Origin: JANXQG01 sp963804375
GTDB lineage: Bacteria; Planctomycetota; Planctomycetia; Pirellulales; Thermoguttaceae
Assembly: GCA_963804375.1 (NCBI GenBank)
Contig: CAWDQE010000014.1
Span: 1,736,001 to 1,800,000 of the forward strand
Reading direction: 5' to 3'
Length of the DNA: 64,000 nt
A model generated the notes under the pieces. That model searched no databases. It was not told the DNA's origin and saw only the letters and a program-made list of their open reading frames with translations. The stretch's first letter is position 1. Every line of letters starts with the position of its first letter. A program made the translations under genes and the position numbers. This document shows positions 18,727 through 28,108 of this stretch, piece by piece.

Positions 18727-20910
18727 ATGCAATGGATGACCACCTCGCCCGCCAAGCTCGATCTGATCGCCACCAGCACCTTCGGATTGGAGGCCGTCGT
18801 GGCGCGGGAACTGCAAGCGTTGGGCTACGAGCCGAAGATCATCCAGGCCGGACGGGTGCTGTTTGCCGGCGATCTGTCCGATATCTGCCGCACGAACCTC
18901 TGGCTGCGGACGGCCGAGCGGATCCTGGTGCGCCTGGGCACTTTCGAAGCCCGCGATTTCGGCCAGCTTTTCGATCAAACCCGCGGGCTGCCCTGGGAAG
19001 ATTGGCTCACCGTCGAGGCCGAGTTCCCCGTGTCGGGCCGGTCGGTCAAGTCGCAGCTTTCCAGCGTGCCGGCCTGCCAGAAGATCGTGAAGAAGGCGAT
19101 TGTCGAACGGCTCAAGGCCGCCTATAGCGTCGAGTGGTTCGCGGAGACGGGCCCAAAATTCTCCGTCGAAGTGGCCCTGCTCAGCGACCAGGTCATGCTG
19201 ACCATCGACAGCAGCGGCCCGGGGCTGCACAAGCGGGGCTACCGGCCGCTGACGGGTCATGCGCCGCTGAAGGAAACCCTGGCGGCGGCCATGGTCCTCT
19301 TGAGCGTCTGGCGGCCCGAACGGCCGCTGGTCGATCCCTTCTGCGGCTCGGGCACGATTCCCATCGAGGCCGCGCTCATCGGCCGCAACATGGCGCCGGG
19401 GCTGGGCCGGAGCTATGCCGCGGAGTCCTGGCCCGGGGTGCCCGCGACGTTGTGGGAAGCGGCCCGCCAAAAGGCCAGCGAGGCGGCCAGGCCCGATCTG
19501 CCGGAGCGGATCATCGGCACCGATGTGGACGAAGGCGTGCTGAGTTTGGCCCGCTTCCATGCGGAAAAGGCCGGCGTGGCCGCCGACATCCACTTCCAAC
19601 AACGGGCCTTCGCCGACCTTTCCAGCAAGCGGCCCTACGGCTGCGTGATCTGCAATCCGCCCTACGGCCAACGGCTGGGCCAGTCGGCTGAGGCACTTGC
19701 CTTGCACCGTGCCATGCCCGAAGTCTTTCGCCGCTTGAAAACCTGGTCGTTTTTCATTCTCACCGCGCTGCCGGACTTCGAGGCGGTGGTCGGCCAATCG
19801 GCCACGCGGCGGCGGAAGCTGTACAACGGGCGGATTGAATGCACGTACTACCAGTTCCTGGGACCGAAACCAGGGAAGGGAGAGAGAAAGGGAGAAGGGG
19901 AGAGTTCTTCTGTCTCCCTTTCTCCCTTTCCCGTCTTCGGCGGTCTCTCGGCCAAGGCGCTGGAGCAGGCGGAGATTTTCCGCGCCCGCTTGGCCAAGCG
20001 GGCGCGGCACCTGCGGCGATGGCCGACGAAGATGGGCATCACGTGCTACCGGCTCTATGAACAAGACATCCCCGAGGTGCCGCTGGTCGTCGATCGCTAC
20101 GAAGACTATCTGCACATCGCCGAGTTCTCGCGGCCCACCGAGCACACCCCGGCGGAACATGCCGACTGGCTGGACTTGATGCAGCGGACCGCGGCCGAAG
20201 TGCTGGAGCTACCTCTGGACCACGTGTTCTTGAAGAAACGCGAGCGGCAGCGGGGCACTGCGCAATACGAGCGGCTTGGCTCGGAACAACACGTGCTCGT
20301 GGCCCACGAAGGCGGATTGCAGTTCGAAGTGAATCTTTCCGATTACGTGGATACCGGTCTCTTCCTCGACCACCGCGTGACCCGCGGGATGGTCCGCGAC
20401 CTGGCCGCCGGCAAGCGGTTCCTGAACCTGTTCGCCTACACGGGCTCGTTCACGGTCTACGCGGCGGCGGGTCGAGCGGCTTCGACGCTTACGGTCGATC
20501 TCTCGAACAACTATCTCGATTGGGCCCGGCGGAACATGGCCCGCAACGGCTTTCAAGGCCCGGACCATGAGTTCGTGCGCGACGACGCCCTGCACTTTCT
20601 GCAGGGACGTGGTCGGCAGGGGGCCTTCGATCTGGCCGTGGTCGATGCGCCGACCTTCTCCAATAGCAAGAGCCTGGAAGATTATTGGGACATCCAGCGG
20701 AACCACGTCGAGTTGCTCAATCGACTCGTGGAGTTGATGGCACCTGGCGGGCTGATCTTCTTTTCGACGAATTTCCGCCGCTTCAAGCTGGCCGCGACGG
20801 AGATCCGCGGCGTGACGATTCGCGAGATCAGCCGCCAGACCGTGCCGGCCGATTTTCGAAACCGGCGGATCCACCGCTGCTGGCGAATGGCGCGGGAGGT
20901 CGGGCCGTAG
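18727..20910 (+). CDS. rlmL: Bifunctional 23S rRNA methyltransferase RlmKL
   Basis: 727 residues, a fusion as in gamma-proteobacterial RlmKL. The N-terminal half carries a THUMP domain (about 50-155) and the m2G2445 methyltransferase with Asp-Pro-Phe-Cys-Gly-Ser-Gly-Thr-Ile-Pro-Ile-Glu-Ala (about 204-216) and Asn-Pro-Pro-Tyr-Gly (about 309-313). The C-terminal half is the m7G2069 methyltransferase with Asp-Thr-Gly-Leu-Phe-Leu-Asp-His-Arg and Leu-Asn-Leu-Phe-Ala-Tyr-Thr-Gly-Ser-Phe-Thr. It acts on the large ribosomal subunit RNA. The linker near residues 380-405 is a low-complexity Lys/Gly/Glu/Ser stretch encoded by a palindrome. In-frame ATGs at 18727 and 18736 are both possible starts. The TAG stop is inside a REP-type repeat. 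Confidence 0.9.
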   Translation: MQWMTTSPAKLDLIATSTFGLEAVVARELQALGYEPKIIQAGRVLFAGDLSDICRTNLWLRTAERILVRLGTFEARDFGQLFDQTRGLPWEDWLTVEAEFPVSGRSVKSQLSSVPACQKIVKKAIVERLKAAYSVEWFAETGPKFSVEVALLSDQVMLTIDSSGPGLHKRGYRPLTGHAPLKETLAAAMVLLSVWRPERPLVDPFCGSGTIPIEAALIGRNMAPGLGRSYAAESWPGVPATLWEAARQKASEAARPDLPERIIGTDVDEGVLSLARFHAEKAGVAADIHFQQRAFADLSSKRPYGCVICNPPYGQRLGQSAEALALHRAMPEVFRRLKTWSFFILTALPDFEAVVGQSATRRRKLYNGRIECTYYQFLGPKPGKGERKGEGESSSVSLSPFPVFGGLSAKALEQAEIFRARLAKRARHLRRWPTKMGITCYRLYEQDIPEVPLVVDRYEDYLHIAEFSRPTEHTPAEHADWLDLMQRTAAEVLELPLDHVFLKKRERQRGTAQYERLGSEQHVLVAHEGGLQFEVNLSDYVDTGLFLDHRVTRGMVRDLAAGKRFLNLFAYTGSFTVYAAAGRAASTLTVDLSNNYLDWARRNMARNGFQGPDHEFVRDDALHFLQGRGRQGAFDLAVVDAPTFSNSKSLEDYWDIQRNHVELLNRLVELMAPGGLIFFSTNFRRFKLAATEIRGVTIREISRQTVPADFRNRRIHRCWRMAREVGP
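19873..19942. repeat. Palindromic purine/pyrimidine insert inside rlmKL
   Basis: A run of GGGAGAGAGAAAGGGAGAAG-type purines is followed after a short spacer by TCTCCCTTTCTCCCTTTCCC-type pyrimidines that pair with it. The reading frame stays open, and the encoded residues form the linker between the two methyltransferase halves. Confidence 0.75.
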
Positions 20911-21044
20911 GGTGGGACCAGATCCGGGGCACCCGCGAGTGGGTCGGCGAGCGCAGGCCCACCATGATCGGCCGGAAAACACACTGCGGTGGGCCTGCCC
21001 TCTCCGACCCGCAAGCCGGTACCCCGGATCTGGTCCCACCCTAC
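20907..21044. repeat. REP-like inverted repeat, GTAGGGTGGGACCAG type
   Basis: GTAGGGTGGGACCAGATCCG on the left is the exact complement of CGGATCTGGTCCCACCCTAC on the right. GGCCCACC and GGTGGGCC form an inner stem. The TAG at 20908-20910 is the rlmKL stop codon. A second member of the family lies at 43371-43474. Confidence 0.85.
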
Positions 21045-21059
21045 GATCGGCGCCCCTGG

Positions 21060-23678
21060 TCACGGCCCTGCTTCTCGCCCGTAGAACACCAACCGCGCGG
21101 CCACCGGAGCGAAGGGGACGATGCGGATTTCGTTCGCGCCGATTCGGACCTGCGACGAAATATCCAGACGGCACGGTTTGCCGATCAACCCGCCGGCCCG
21201 CTCACCGTTGACGGTCACGCGCGCCGCCTCGCCGGGCAGGTCCACCATCTCCAGAAGAACGCGGCACTTGGCCAGGTCCACGTCCGACGGGATAGTGCAG
21301 TGACCGCGAAACGGGTCGGCCGCCTTGACGGGACTGAGAGTCACCGGGCGACGCTTCGGCTCGGGCACCCGGGGTGCCTCCGGCGTTTCTAAATCGCGAA
21401 CCACATCAATCGCGGCGTGGAGCGGTCGGCTGCCGGGCTCCAATCGTGCAGGCCGGTCCCGCTTGGCCGCCTGGAAAACGATCAAGACGCTTTCCAACGG
21501 CTCCAACGTGACCGCGATCTCGACCTGATCTTCCCGCAACCGCCGGTAGGGCAAAGCGGTGATTTCGCCGCGCATGGCGTCCCAGCACTCCGGCTCGCCG
21601 CGGGCCGTCAGGCGAAAGAAAAACTGGCGTGGCTCGCCCTGGTGGTTCTGGTTACAGACCAGGAAGACGTTGCGCCCGGCCTTCTGCCGGTGCAAGACAT
21701 GAAGCCAGTTGTCTGTAATGCCATGGATCACTTCCAGGCTGGCCGGCAGCCGCGCGTCGTCGAACAGGGCGGCCTTGATCTCTTCGACGCGGGGCTGCTG
21801 CGAGAGGAGGTACGAACGCCCGCCGCGGGGACCGACCTTGCAGGCCTTCGAGCCAGGCTTTGGCTGCTGGCCCCAAATCGCCTCGACCAGGGCCGCGATG
21901 TCGGCCCGAGTGCGACCGAGCGTGCCGGACTTGCTGGGCAGGAACCCGTAGCCCACGACGATGCCGCCTTTCGCGAAGAACTCCTGCGCCTTAGCCAGGG
22001 TCTCGTAGGGGATGACTTCCACCGGCGGCACGACGAGCACGCGGTATCGCTCCTGGTGCAGGCGGACCTCGCGGCCTTCCAGCGCGGCGTCCTGCTCGAA
22101 GACGCTCATGGGCAGCCAATCGCAATCATAGTTGGCGTCCTGGAGCGTCTCGCTCAGTCCTTCCGGCATGATCGCCTTGCCCACGCCGAGCGTATTGCCG
22201 CTGAAGAGCAAGGCCACGGGACAGACGTGCCGCCCGCCGCTCATCAGCAGACTCAGCCGGCAGGAATAGTCGGCGAAGACGCGGTACAGCGGCCAGCGGG
22301 GCTCGTAGCCGCCGTTGTAGAAATAGGGCGGGCAGTCGCGGTCGTACGGTGCGCGGGGGTTGAACGAGTGGGGGATCAGGAAATTGATGCCCGAGACCTG
22401 CATGTGGTCGGCCCACCACTTCATCTCGCGGTAGGTCAGGTCCTGGCCCCGCGCGCCGAAGATCTCGACCATCGCCCGGTCGTCGGCCTTGCCGAAGGTG
22501 TGCGCGACGGAACTGGCCAGCTTGGGCGTCTGCCAGGTCGGCGCATCTTTGACGACGCGCCGGCCCATGACGAACTGGTCGAAGACGGCGTCGATGGCCC
22601 CCAGGTCGCTGTGCCCCTGCAAGAGCATCATGTCGCCGGCGCAGAACTCCGGGTTGACGTAGAGCGAGCCGTGCTCCATGAAATGGCCCATCGACTTCAC
22701 TCCGTGCCGGCGGCACCATTGGGCAATTCCGCCATACATGGTGCGGCCCCACGTTTCGGCGAAGGCCGTGAGATACTGGTAGCGGGCGGCGGCCTGGTCG
22801 TCGCCGGCCAGCTCGAACTTGTAGGCCACGAAGGCCTTTTTCCAATCGACCTTCCGCTCGTCGAGCACTCCGCGAAACTCGGTGCCCCAATCACCGCGGG
22901 TTTCGGGCTCATCGTAGAAGAACCCGCGGATCGTGTGTCCGAACTCGGGGCCGAAATGATCGTAATGCGCCTGGTAGACGGTCTTGAGGAACCAATCGAC
23001 GCAGTCCTTGCTCGCGCCGTCGACGCTGAACTGCCGCCCCTGGCCCAGCGGCGGGGCCTGAACGTAGGTGAAATGCATGATCTTCCAGCGACCGGGCGGA
23101 ACCTGCCAGGAGAGCTTGTCTCCGGCGATGAAGGGCGCCAGGTCGACCAGGCTGTCGGCCTCGATCCGTCCATCGGCGGCAGCCCGGCCCGCCACGGCGG
23201 CCACGTGGTGCGGGTCGGCGTACCCGTCGCCCGACCAGGATTTTGGGCCCTCGACCACGACGGCCGCCGCCGCCAGGCGCTTGGCGGAATAGCGGTCGGG
23301 CACCTTGCCGCCCACGCCCTGGCTGGGCCACCACTTCTCGTCGAAGATCCACATCTGCAGGCCGTTCCGCTTGGCCGCCTCCAGGCAGATGCCCAGGTCG
23401 CGCCACCAGCCTTCGCCGAGCCAATCGACGTGCGGCCGCGATTCGGCGGTGAAACAGCCGTTGCCTCCCTCGGCAACCTTGCCCACGTAGGTCTCCAGCC
23501 GCTGGCGGCTCTCGTCGCCGTGCAACCAGAAGAGCGGGCCAAGCGAGCGCCGGGCTTCCAACGGCAACGTGCGAAACTGTTGCTCCAGCTTCGCCATGTC
23601 GTCTTCCTTGCGGTCGACCGCCAGACAAGCAGAAACCATGGTGCCCAGTGCCACCAGCGTGCAGGCAAATCGGTTCAT
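21060..23678 (-). CDS. GH106-like glycoside hydrolase (alpha-L-rhamnosidase type)
   Basis: 872 residues with a signal peptide (about 1-20), so exported. The catalytic part carries Gly-Pro-Leu-Phe-Trp-Leu-His-Gly (about 47-54), Trp-Ile-Phe-Asp-Glu-Lys-Trp-Trp-Pro-Ser-Gln (about 109-119), Phe-Phe-Tyr-Asp-Glu-Pro-Glu (about 253-259) and Gly-His-Ser-Asp (about 356). These fit the GH106/related-to-GH101 group of large rhamnosidase-like enzymes. A C-terminal galactose-binding-like beta-sandwich is likely (about 780-872). It would remove alpha-L-rhamnose from plant or algal polysaccharide. The exact specificity cannot be told. Its neighbours on the same strand (uxaA, GH127) support a carbohydrate-use locus, though the spacing of over 100 bases to uxaA suggests separate transcripts. 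Confidence 0.7.
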   Translation of the reverse strand: MNRFACTLVALGTMVSACLAVDRKEDDMAKLEQQFRTLPLEARRSLGPLFWLHGDESRQRLETYVGKVAEGGNGCFTAESRPHVDWLGEGWWRDLGICLEAAKRNGLQMWIFDEKWWPSQGVGGKVPDRYSAKRLAAAAVVVEGPKSWSGDGYADPHHVAAVAGRAAADGRIEADSLVDLAPFIAGDKLSWQVPPGRWKIMHFTYVQAPPLGQGRQFSVDGASKDCVDWFLKTVYQAHYDHFGPEFGHTIRGFFYDEPETRGDWGTEFRGVLDERKVDWKKAFVAYKFELAGDDQAAARYQYLTAFAETWGRTMYGGIAQWCRRHGVKSMGHFMEHGSLYVNPEFCAGDMMLLQGHSDLGAIDAVFDQFVMGRRVVKDAPTWQTPKLASSVAHTFGKADDRAMVEIFGARGQDLTYREMKWWADHMQVSGINFLIPHSFNPRAPYDRDCPPYFYNGGYEPRWPLYRVFADYSCRLSLLMSGGRHVCPVALLFSGNTLGVGKAIMPEGLSETLQDANYDCDWLPMSVFEQDAALEGREVRLHQERYRVLVVPPVEVIPYETLAKAQEFFAKGGIVVGYGFLPSKSGTLGRTRADIAALVEAIWGQQPKPGSKACKVGPRGGRSYLLSQQPRVEEIKAALFDDARLPASLEVIHGITDNWLHVLHRQKAGRNVFLVCNQNHQGEPRQFFFRLTARGEPECWDAMRGEITALPYRRLREDQVEIAVTLEPLESVLIVFQAAKRDRPARLEPGSRPLHAAIDVVRDLETPEAPRVPEPKRRPVTLSPVKAADPFRGHCTIPSDVDLAKCRVLLEMVDLPGEAARVTVNGERAGGLIGKPCRLDISSQVRIGANEIRIVPFAPVAARLVFYGREAGP

Positions 23679-23786
23679 CGCGTCACTCCCATTCGTAGGC
23701 CGGTATTTCTCACTTCGATTCCGCTCGGATTCGCTCCCAACGGCAATTTTCCTCCCAGCTTAACAAGATCGAGCGTGAAGTGCCAC

Positions 23787-24974
23787 TCACCTCGGCAAAC
23801 AGGCCGGGCCCAGGGGCTCAAAACTCTTGTAGGTGAGAATGAACTCCTGGTGGCCCAACGACTCCGATACGGTGGGCCCTCCGGCGGCCGTACGGAGCAT
23901 GCAATCGACAACCTCGCGGCCCACCTCGTCCAGCGTGCCCCGGTCCTCCAGAATCCGTCCGGCGTCGACGTCCATGTCCTCGCTCAATCGGCGATACGTC
24001 GCCGGATTGGCGCAGATCTTGATCATGGGCGAGACGGCCGAGCCGACCACCGAGCCGCGCCCCGTGGAAAAAAGGATCATGTGCGCGCCGCAGGCGATCA
24101 GTTCCACCGCCTCGGCGTTGTCGCTGATGTTGGGGAAGCCGAAACGGACCTCGCCGTCGGGCACCACGTCCAGCAGATACAATCCGCCGTGCGGCGGCAG
24201 ATCGCCCGGCTTGAGCATTCCGGCCACGGGCCGGCTGCCGCTCTTGGCGTAGGCGCCCAGCGATTTCTCTTCCTGGGTCGTCAGGCCGCCTTCGGCATTG
24301 CCGGGGGCGAAACTGCCATGCCCCAGCACGCGATGATAGATTTCGGCCTTTACCACCGCGTCAAACAGCTCGCGGCCCAGTTCCGCCGTGACCGCCCGGC
24401 TGGCGAGGTGCTCTTCGCAACCGACGAGCTCGTTGGTCTCTTCGAAGATGGCCGCCGCGCCGTGATCGACCAGCCAGTCAAACGCCTTGCCGATCACCGG
24501 GTTGGCCGTCAGCCCGCTTGTGGCGTCGGAACCGCCGCAGATCGTGCCGACCACCAGGTCGGGAACAGCGATCTCGCAGCGTGTCGTGTCTTGCAACTGC
24601 TTCAGGGCTTGCTCGACCCACGCGCGGCCGTCGCGGATCGTCGAGCGCGTGCCGCCGGTCTGCTGGATGACCAGCGTCTCGCTTTGGCGCCCGGATTGGC
24701 GAACAATTTGTGCCAGGCCGTCGCGATTGAAGCTTTCACAGCCCAGCGAAACCAGCAGCACGGCGCCGACGTTCGGATGGGTGCAAATCCGCCGCATGAT
24801 GCGATCGGCATAGGCGTTCGGATAGCAGCCCGGAAAGCCGACGAGGTGGGCGCCGTGTTCACGAAAGGGGAGCGTAATCTCGCGGGCCACGTGATGAGCA
24901 CACTCGACGAGGTAGGCGACGACGACGTAATTTCGGATGCCTTTGCGGCCGTCGCTACGCAGAAAACCGTGCAT
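23787..24974 (-). CDS. uxaA: Altronate dehydratase, catalytic (UxaA C-terminal) subunit
   Basis: 395 residues, the large domain of the altronate hydrolase/galactarate dehydratase family. Signature stretches are Gly-Arg-Lys-Gly-Ile-Arg-Asn-Tyr-Val-Val-Val (residues 10-20), Gly-Cys-Tyr-Pro-Asn, Gln-Gln-Thr-Gly-Gly-Thr, Gly-Thr-Ile-Cys-Gly-Gly-Ser-Asp-Ala-Thr-Ser-Gly and Leu-Phe-Ser-Thr-Gly-Arg-Gly-Ser. It removes water from a sugar acid (altronate in UxaA) using iron, in the cytoplasm. In E. coli the small SAF domain is fused to this part; here it is a separate upstream gene. The start Met-His-Gly-Phe-Leu lies just after a REP-type hairpin. Altronate is the probable but unproven substrate. Confidence 0.85.
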   Translation of the reverse strand: MHGFLRSDGRKGIRNYVVVAYLVECAHHVAREITLPFREHGAHLVGFPGCYPNAYADRIMRRICTHPNVGAVLLVSLGCESFNRDGLAQIVRQSGRQSETLVIQQTGGTRSTIRDGRAWVEQALKQLQDTTRCEIAVPDLVVGTICGGSDATSGLTANPVIGKAFDWLVDHGAAAIFEETNELVGCEEHLASRAVTAELGRELFDAVVKAEIYHRVLGHGSFAPGNAEGGLTTQEEKSLGAYAKSGSRPVAGMLKPGDLPPHGGLYLLDVVPDGEVRFGFPNISDNAEAVELIACGAHMILFSTGRGSVVGSAVSPMIKICANPATYRRLSEDMDVDAGRILEDRGTLDEVGREVVDCMLRTAAGGPTVSESLGHQEFILTYKSFEPLGPACLPR

Positions 24975-24989
24975 GATGTTGGTTCCTAA

Positions 24990-25040
24990 GTACGTCAGGC
25001 TTACTTGCCTGACCGTGTCAGGCTGGAAAGCCTGACGTAC
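24990..25040. repeat. REP-like double hairpin, GTACGTCAGGCT type
   Basis: GTACGTCAGGCTT at the left end pairs with AAGCCTGACGTAC at the right end, with TGCCTGAC and GTCAGGC-type halves inside. It lies between the two altronate dehydratase parts, and the SAF gene ends within it. Confidence 0.85.
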
Positions 25041-25341
25041 CGCCCCGGGCCCGCGTGGGCAGGTAGTCGCTCTTGATGTTGTGGGTGTGTACGTGCTCGC
25101 CGATACGGATAGCACGCACGGCCGAGCCGATCGGGCAGCCGTATTTGACGATTTTTTCTCCGGCCCCGATGGCTGCGACCGCCGCCTTGTGGCCCATGGG
25201 GACGGCGTCGACCAACGTAATCTGCCTGTCATCCAGAGGGGCCAGTGCGCCGGCCGGGAAATCGACCGTGGCCACGGCCACGTTATCGGCCGACGCGAGG
25301 CGGAGCAGGCGGCCACGGAAGTTGACATCTCTTGAGCACAT
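25018..25341 (-). CDS. UxaA-type SAF domain protein (small altronate dehydratase part)
   Basis: 107 residues, a SAF domain with Pro-Met-Gly-His-Lys-Ala-Ala (about 47-53) and Tyr-Gly-Cys-Pro-Ile-Gly-Ser-Ala (about 67-74), then Gly-Glu-His-Val-His-Thr-His-Asn-Ile (about 81-89). The family forms the N-terminal domain or small subunit of altronate/galactarate dehydratases and is thought to help bind substrate. It lies 43 bases upstream of the catalytic subunit on the same strand and is almost certainly co-transcribed. The last residues (about Gly-Gly-Thr-Ser-Gly-Phe-Pro-Ala) and the stop codon are supplied by the REP hairpin. Confidence 0.8.
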   Translation of the reverse strand: MCSRDVNFRGRLLRLASADNVAVATVDFPAGALAPLDDRQITLVDAVPMGHKAAVAAIGAGEKIVKYGCPIGSAVRAIRIGEHVHTHNIKSDYLPTRARGGTSGFPA

Positions 25342-25375
25342 GCTGATCTGCTCTACGGTGTGACGAACGAATAAC

Positions 25376-25438
25376 AGTACTCATCACGCTCCGCCATGAT
25401 GCCTTTCCATTCCATCACGACGGAGCGTGATGAGTACG
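25376..25438. repeat. Inverted repeat, GTACTCATCACGCTCCG type
   Basis: GTACTCATCACGCTCCG (25377-25393) is the exact reverse complement of CGGAGCGTGATGAGTAC (25421-25437), with a 27-base loop. It lies just downstream of the GH127 stop codon (25448) in the space before the SAF gene start. Confidence 0.9.
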
Positions 25439-25447
25439 CGCCGGTCC

Positions 25448-28108
25448 TTACTTATCCCGCATCCAAACCACGAACCGGCCGCCGCGATTGGCGCGGGCGT
25501 AATAGGGAATCGCCATCAGCCGCTTGCCGTCGGCGAAAGTACTGTGGATCACCACCACGCCGCCTAACAAGTCGGGCTTCCACTCGGTCGTCAACGGCGC
25601 GTCGGGCCGCAGGACTTGATCGACGTTCTGGTCCGCGCTCTCGATGCAATAGACCAGCGGTCCATAACGCAGGGCCACGCGCCCACGATCGGCGGCCACC
25701 CGCCCGTCGGCCTTGACCCGCTGCGGCACCAGCGGCAATTCCAGCGCGATGCGATCGCCCGCCTTCCACTCGCGCTCAATCACGGCATAGCCGTTGTCCA
25801 ACTTGACTGTCTCGTTCGAACCATTGACCGATAGCGACTTCAGGCCCTCGACCGCCGGTTGGCTCGTGTAGAGGCGGCTGACATCCCGCCGGGGCACCCG
25901 CAGATGGACGGCAAATCGCTTCTCCGCCGCCGGGCGGACGACGATCGCCACTTTGCCGCTCCAGGGGTAATCGGTCGTTTGCTCGATCTCGACCTTCGTG
26001 CCGGCCACGTTGCCCACCGTGACCGTGCTGCCGGCATACAGATTCACGTAGAGCGAGTCCTTGCCGGTGGCATACATCCAGGTGGGCAGCATGAGCAGCG
26101 TCCGCGGGATATTGCCCACGCAGCAGGGGCAGCCGTGCCACGGATAACGCCGCTCGCTGGAATCCAGGGCGTTGGTGTACGTGAAATTCCTCGCCTCCAG
26201 ATCGACGTCGCCGAGGATGGCGTTGTAGAACGTGTCTTCATAAAGATCGGCGAAGCGGGACTGGTGGTAGATGGCGTTCATCTTGTGCTGGAAGAACAAC
26301 TCGCCGCAGTTGGAGCACGACTCGCAATAGGCGTTGTTGGGCAGCGAGTAGTTGGGCCCAAAACCTTCGGAGGTCTCGCCGCTGCCGATGCCGCCCGTCA
26401 CGTAGTAACGCTTGTGGACCAGGTTCTCCCAGATGGAGAGGACCGCGCTCTGCAAATCGACGTTGCCCGTCTCCATCGCCACGCCGGCCATGCCCGAATA
26501 GAGATAGGCGGCCCGCACGGCGTGGCCCACGGCCTCGTATTGCCGCGTGACGGGCAGATGGCTCTGGTCGTACTCCTCGCCATAACCCGGCGTACCGGGT
26601 GCCCCACGGCAATCGAGGAGGAACCGGGCCAACTCGATGTACTTGCGGCCCTTGCCGGGTCCTTCTTCGGCATCTACGAGCTTTCCCAGGCGGACCAGGG
26701 CCTGTTCGAGCTCCTCGTGGCCGTCGTACCACGACTTCTTCGGCGCCGGGCCGATATTCTCGCACCAGCAATCGGCCAACCGCCGCGCCGCGCGGTACAT
26801 GCGGTCGTCGGTCTTGCCGGTCATCAGGTAATGGGCGATGGCCGATTCGATGAAGTAGCCGGCCGTGTAGCCTTCGTGGTCGCCTTTGTTCGTCCACCGC
26901 TTCAGCCCGTTGAGCGTATAGAAGGTTTGCAGGTAACCGTCGGGCTCCTGGGCACTGAGGATTTTGGGGATCCAGTCGCCGAGCCTCTTCCTGATCGCGT
27001 TCTGGGCGGCGATGATTTCCGGGTCGCCCTGCGGATCGAACATGAGCGCCAGGCACATCGACTCGACCGTGTTGTGGACGTAGGCATTGGGCCACGGCGG
27101 GCCGCGATGGCCGACAAAAGGCCGGCCGGCGAGCTTGTTTCCAGCCTGCGTGAAATTCTCGATCCCACCCTCGGGCAGATTGGGTTCCGACAACTTCTCG
27201 TAGCAGTGGGGGATCCAATGGATGATGACCTGCTTGAGCCGTTCGCGGAGCAACGGGCTGGTGACGGAGTAGCGCGTGGTCGCGACCGGTTGGAGGGCAT
27301 CGGCCGGGGGAGGTGATACGACGATGACGTGCAGCGTGTCCTCGCCGCGAAGCTGCCCGTCATCAGCCGTAAGCTTCAACACGTAATCACCGGGAGCGGA
27401 GAAGGTGGCCGTCGTTTCGGCGGAGGCAGCGCTGCCGAAAGCAACATTTCCCGGCCCGGATTGTTTGCTCCAGGTCGTCGTCACCTTGCTATCGCGCCTG
27501 CCGGCGCCGCGGACGCTGCCGCTGAGCCAGGTCTTGCCCGGCAAGACGACGGCCCGATCCAATCCCGCGGTGACTACGGGCGGGAAGTGCGGTGAATCAC
27601 CCGCGTCGTAGACCCGCCATTGGAGAATGCCGGTCGATTCACCGCTGGAGTCCATCTCCAGGCGGAGCCTCGAAGTGTGCACGTCGTCGAACGTCGTCGT
27701 GTTGAAGGCGTTTTCCCGCAGGCCCAAACCCTTGGCGTTCTTGACCAGCACAAACTGCTTGCCGTCGAAATACTTCAAGCGGCAGGCCTTGGGCAGGCGA
27801 ACGCCGCGATGATCGTCGAACCAGTAAACGTCGATCTTGCCGGTGTGGATCGGCCTGCTCCACGTGTATTCGACCCACTGCGTGCCCTTCATCGGCCAGT
27901 TGCCGTAAGCCCCGTGCCGCTTGTCGTTCGAATTCTCCGGATCGAAGCCGCTGTTCAAGGCGTGGATCGTCTCGTGGCCGGAAACGAACGAAGTGGTCGC
28001 CGTTGCCACCAACGCCAGATTGGCACGGGGCGGTTCTTTCGCGCCCGCGGTTGCGATGCTCAATAGGAAACAGGCCAAGGCGGCAAACACAGCGGCAGAA
28101 GCTCTCAT
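25448..28108 (-). CDS. GH127 beta-L-arabinofuranosidase-like protein
   Basis: 886 residues, exported by a signal peptide (about 1-23). A discoidin/F5-8-type domain comes first (about 30-175), then a PKD/Ig-like domain (about 175-270), then the GH127 (alpha/alpha)6 barrel and C-terminal sandwich. The zinc-site pattern of GH127 is present: Glu-x-Cys in Tyr-Cys-Glu-Ser-Cys-Ser-Asn and Cys-Cys in Gly-Cys-Pro-Cys-Cys-Val-Gly-Asn. In characterised members one of these cysteines is the nucleophile. Gly-Gly-Ile-Gly-Ser-Gly-Glu and Tyr-Gly-Pro-Leu-Val-Tyr support the family. It would release L-arabinofuranose from plant-like glycans. The accessory N-terminal domains suggest carbohydrate attachment. 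It is the largest gene of the carbohydrate block. Confidence 0.85.
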   Translation of the reverse strand: MRASAAVFAALACFLLSIATAGAKEPPRANLALVATATTSFVSGHETIHALNSGFDPENSNDKRHGAYGNWPMKGTQWVEYTWSRPIHTGKIDVYWFDDHRGVRLPKACRLKYFDGKQFVLVKNAKGLGLRENAFNTTTFDDVHTSRLRLEMDSSGESTGILQWRVYDAGDSPHFPPVVTAGLDRAVVLPGKTWLSGSVRGAGRRDSKVTTTWSKQSGPGNVAFGSAASAETTATFSAPGDYVLKLTADDGQLRGEDTLHVIVVSPPPADALQPVATTRYSVTSPLLRERLKQVIIHWIPHCYEKLSEPNLPEGGIENFTQAGNKLAGRPFVGHRGPPWPNAYVHNTVESMCLALMFDPQGDPEIIAAQNAIRKRLGDWIPKILSAQEPDGYLQTFYTLNGLKRWTNKGDHEGYTAGYFIESAIAHYLMTGKTDDRMYRAARRLADCWCENIGPAPKKSWYDGHEELEQALVRLGKLVDAEEGPGKGRKYIELARFLLDCRGAPGTPGYGEEYDQSHLPVTRQYEAVGHAVRAAYLYSGMAGVAMETGNVDLQSAVLSIWENLVHKRYYVTGGIGSGETSEGFGPNYSLPNNAYCESCSNCGELFFQHKMNAIYHQSRFADLYEDTFYNAILGDVDLEARNFTYTNALDSSERRYPWHGCPCCVGNIPRTLLMLPTWMYATGKDSLYVNLYAGSTVTVGNVAGTKVEIEQTTDYPWSGKVAIVVRPAAEKRFAVHLRVPRRDVSRLYTSQPAVEGLKSLSVNGSNETVKLDNGYAVIEREWKAGDRIALELPLVPQRVKADGRVAADRGRVALRYGPLVYCIESADQNVDQVLRPDAPLTTEWKPDLLGGVVVIHSTFADGKRLMAIPYYARANRGGRFVVWMRDK

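Noticed and set aside
21417..24989. 1190-residue open frame on the plus strand
   Set aside because: It lies opposite the GH106-like and uxaA genes, whose motifs are clear on the minus strand.
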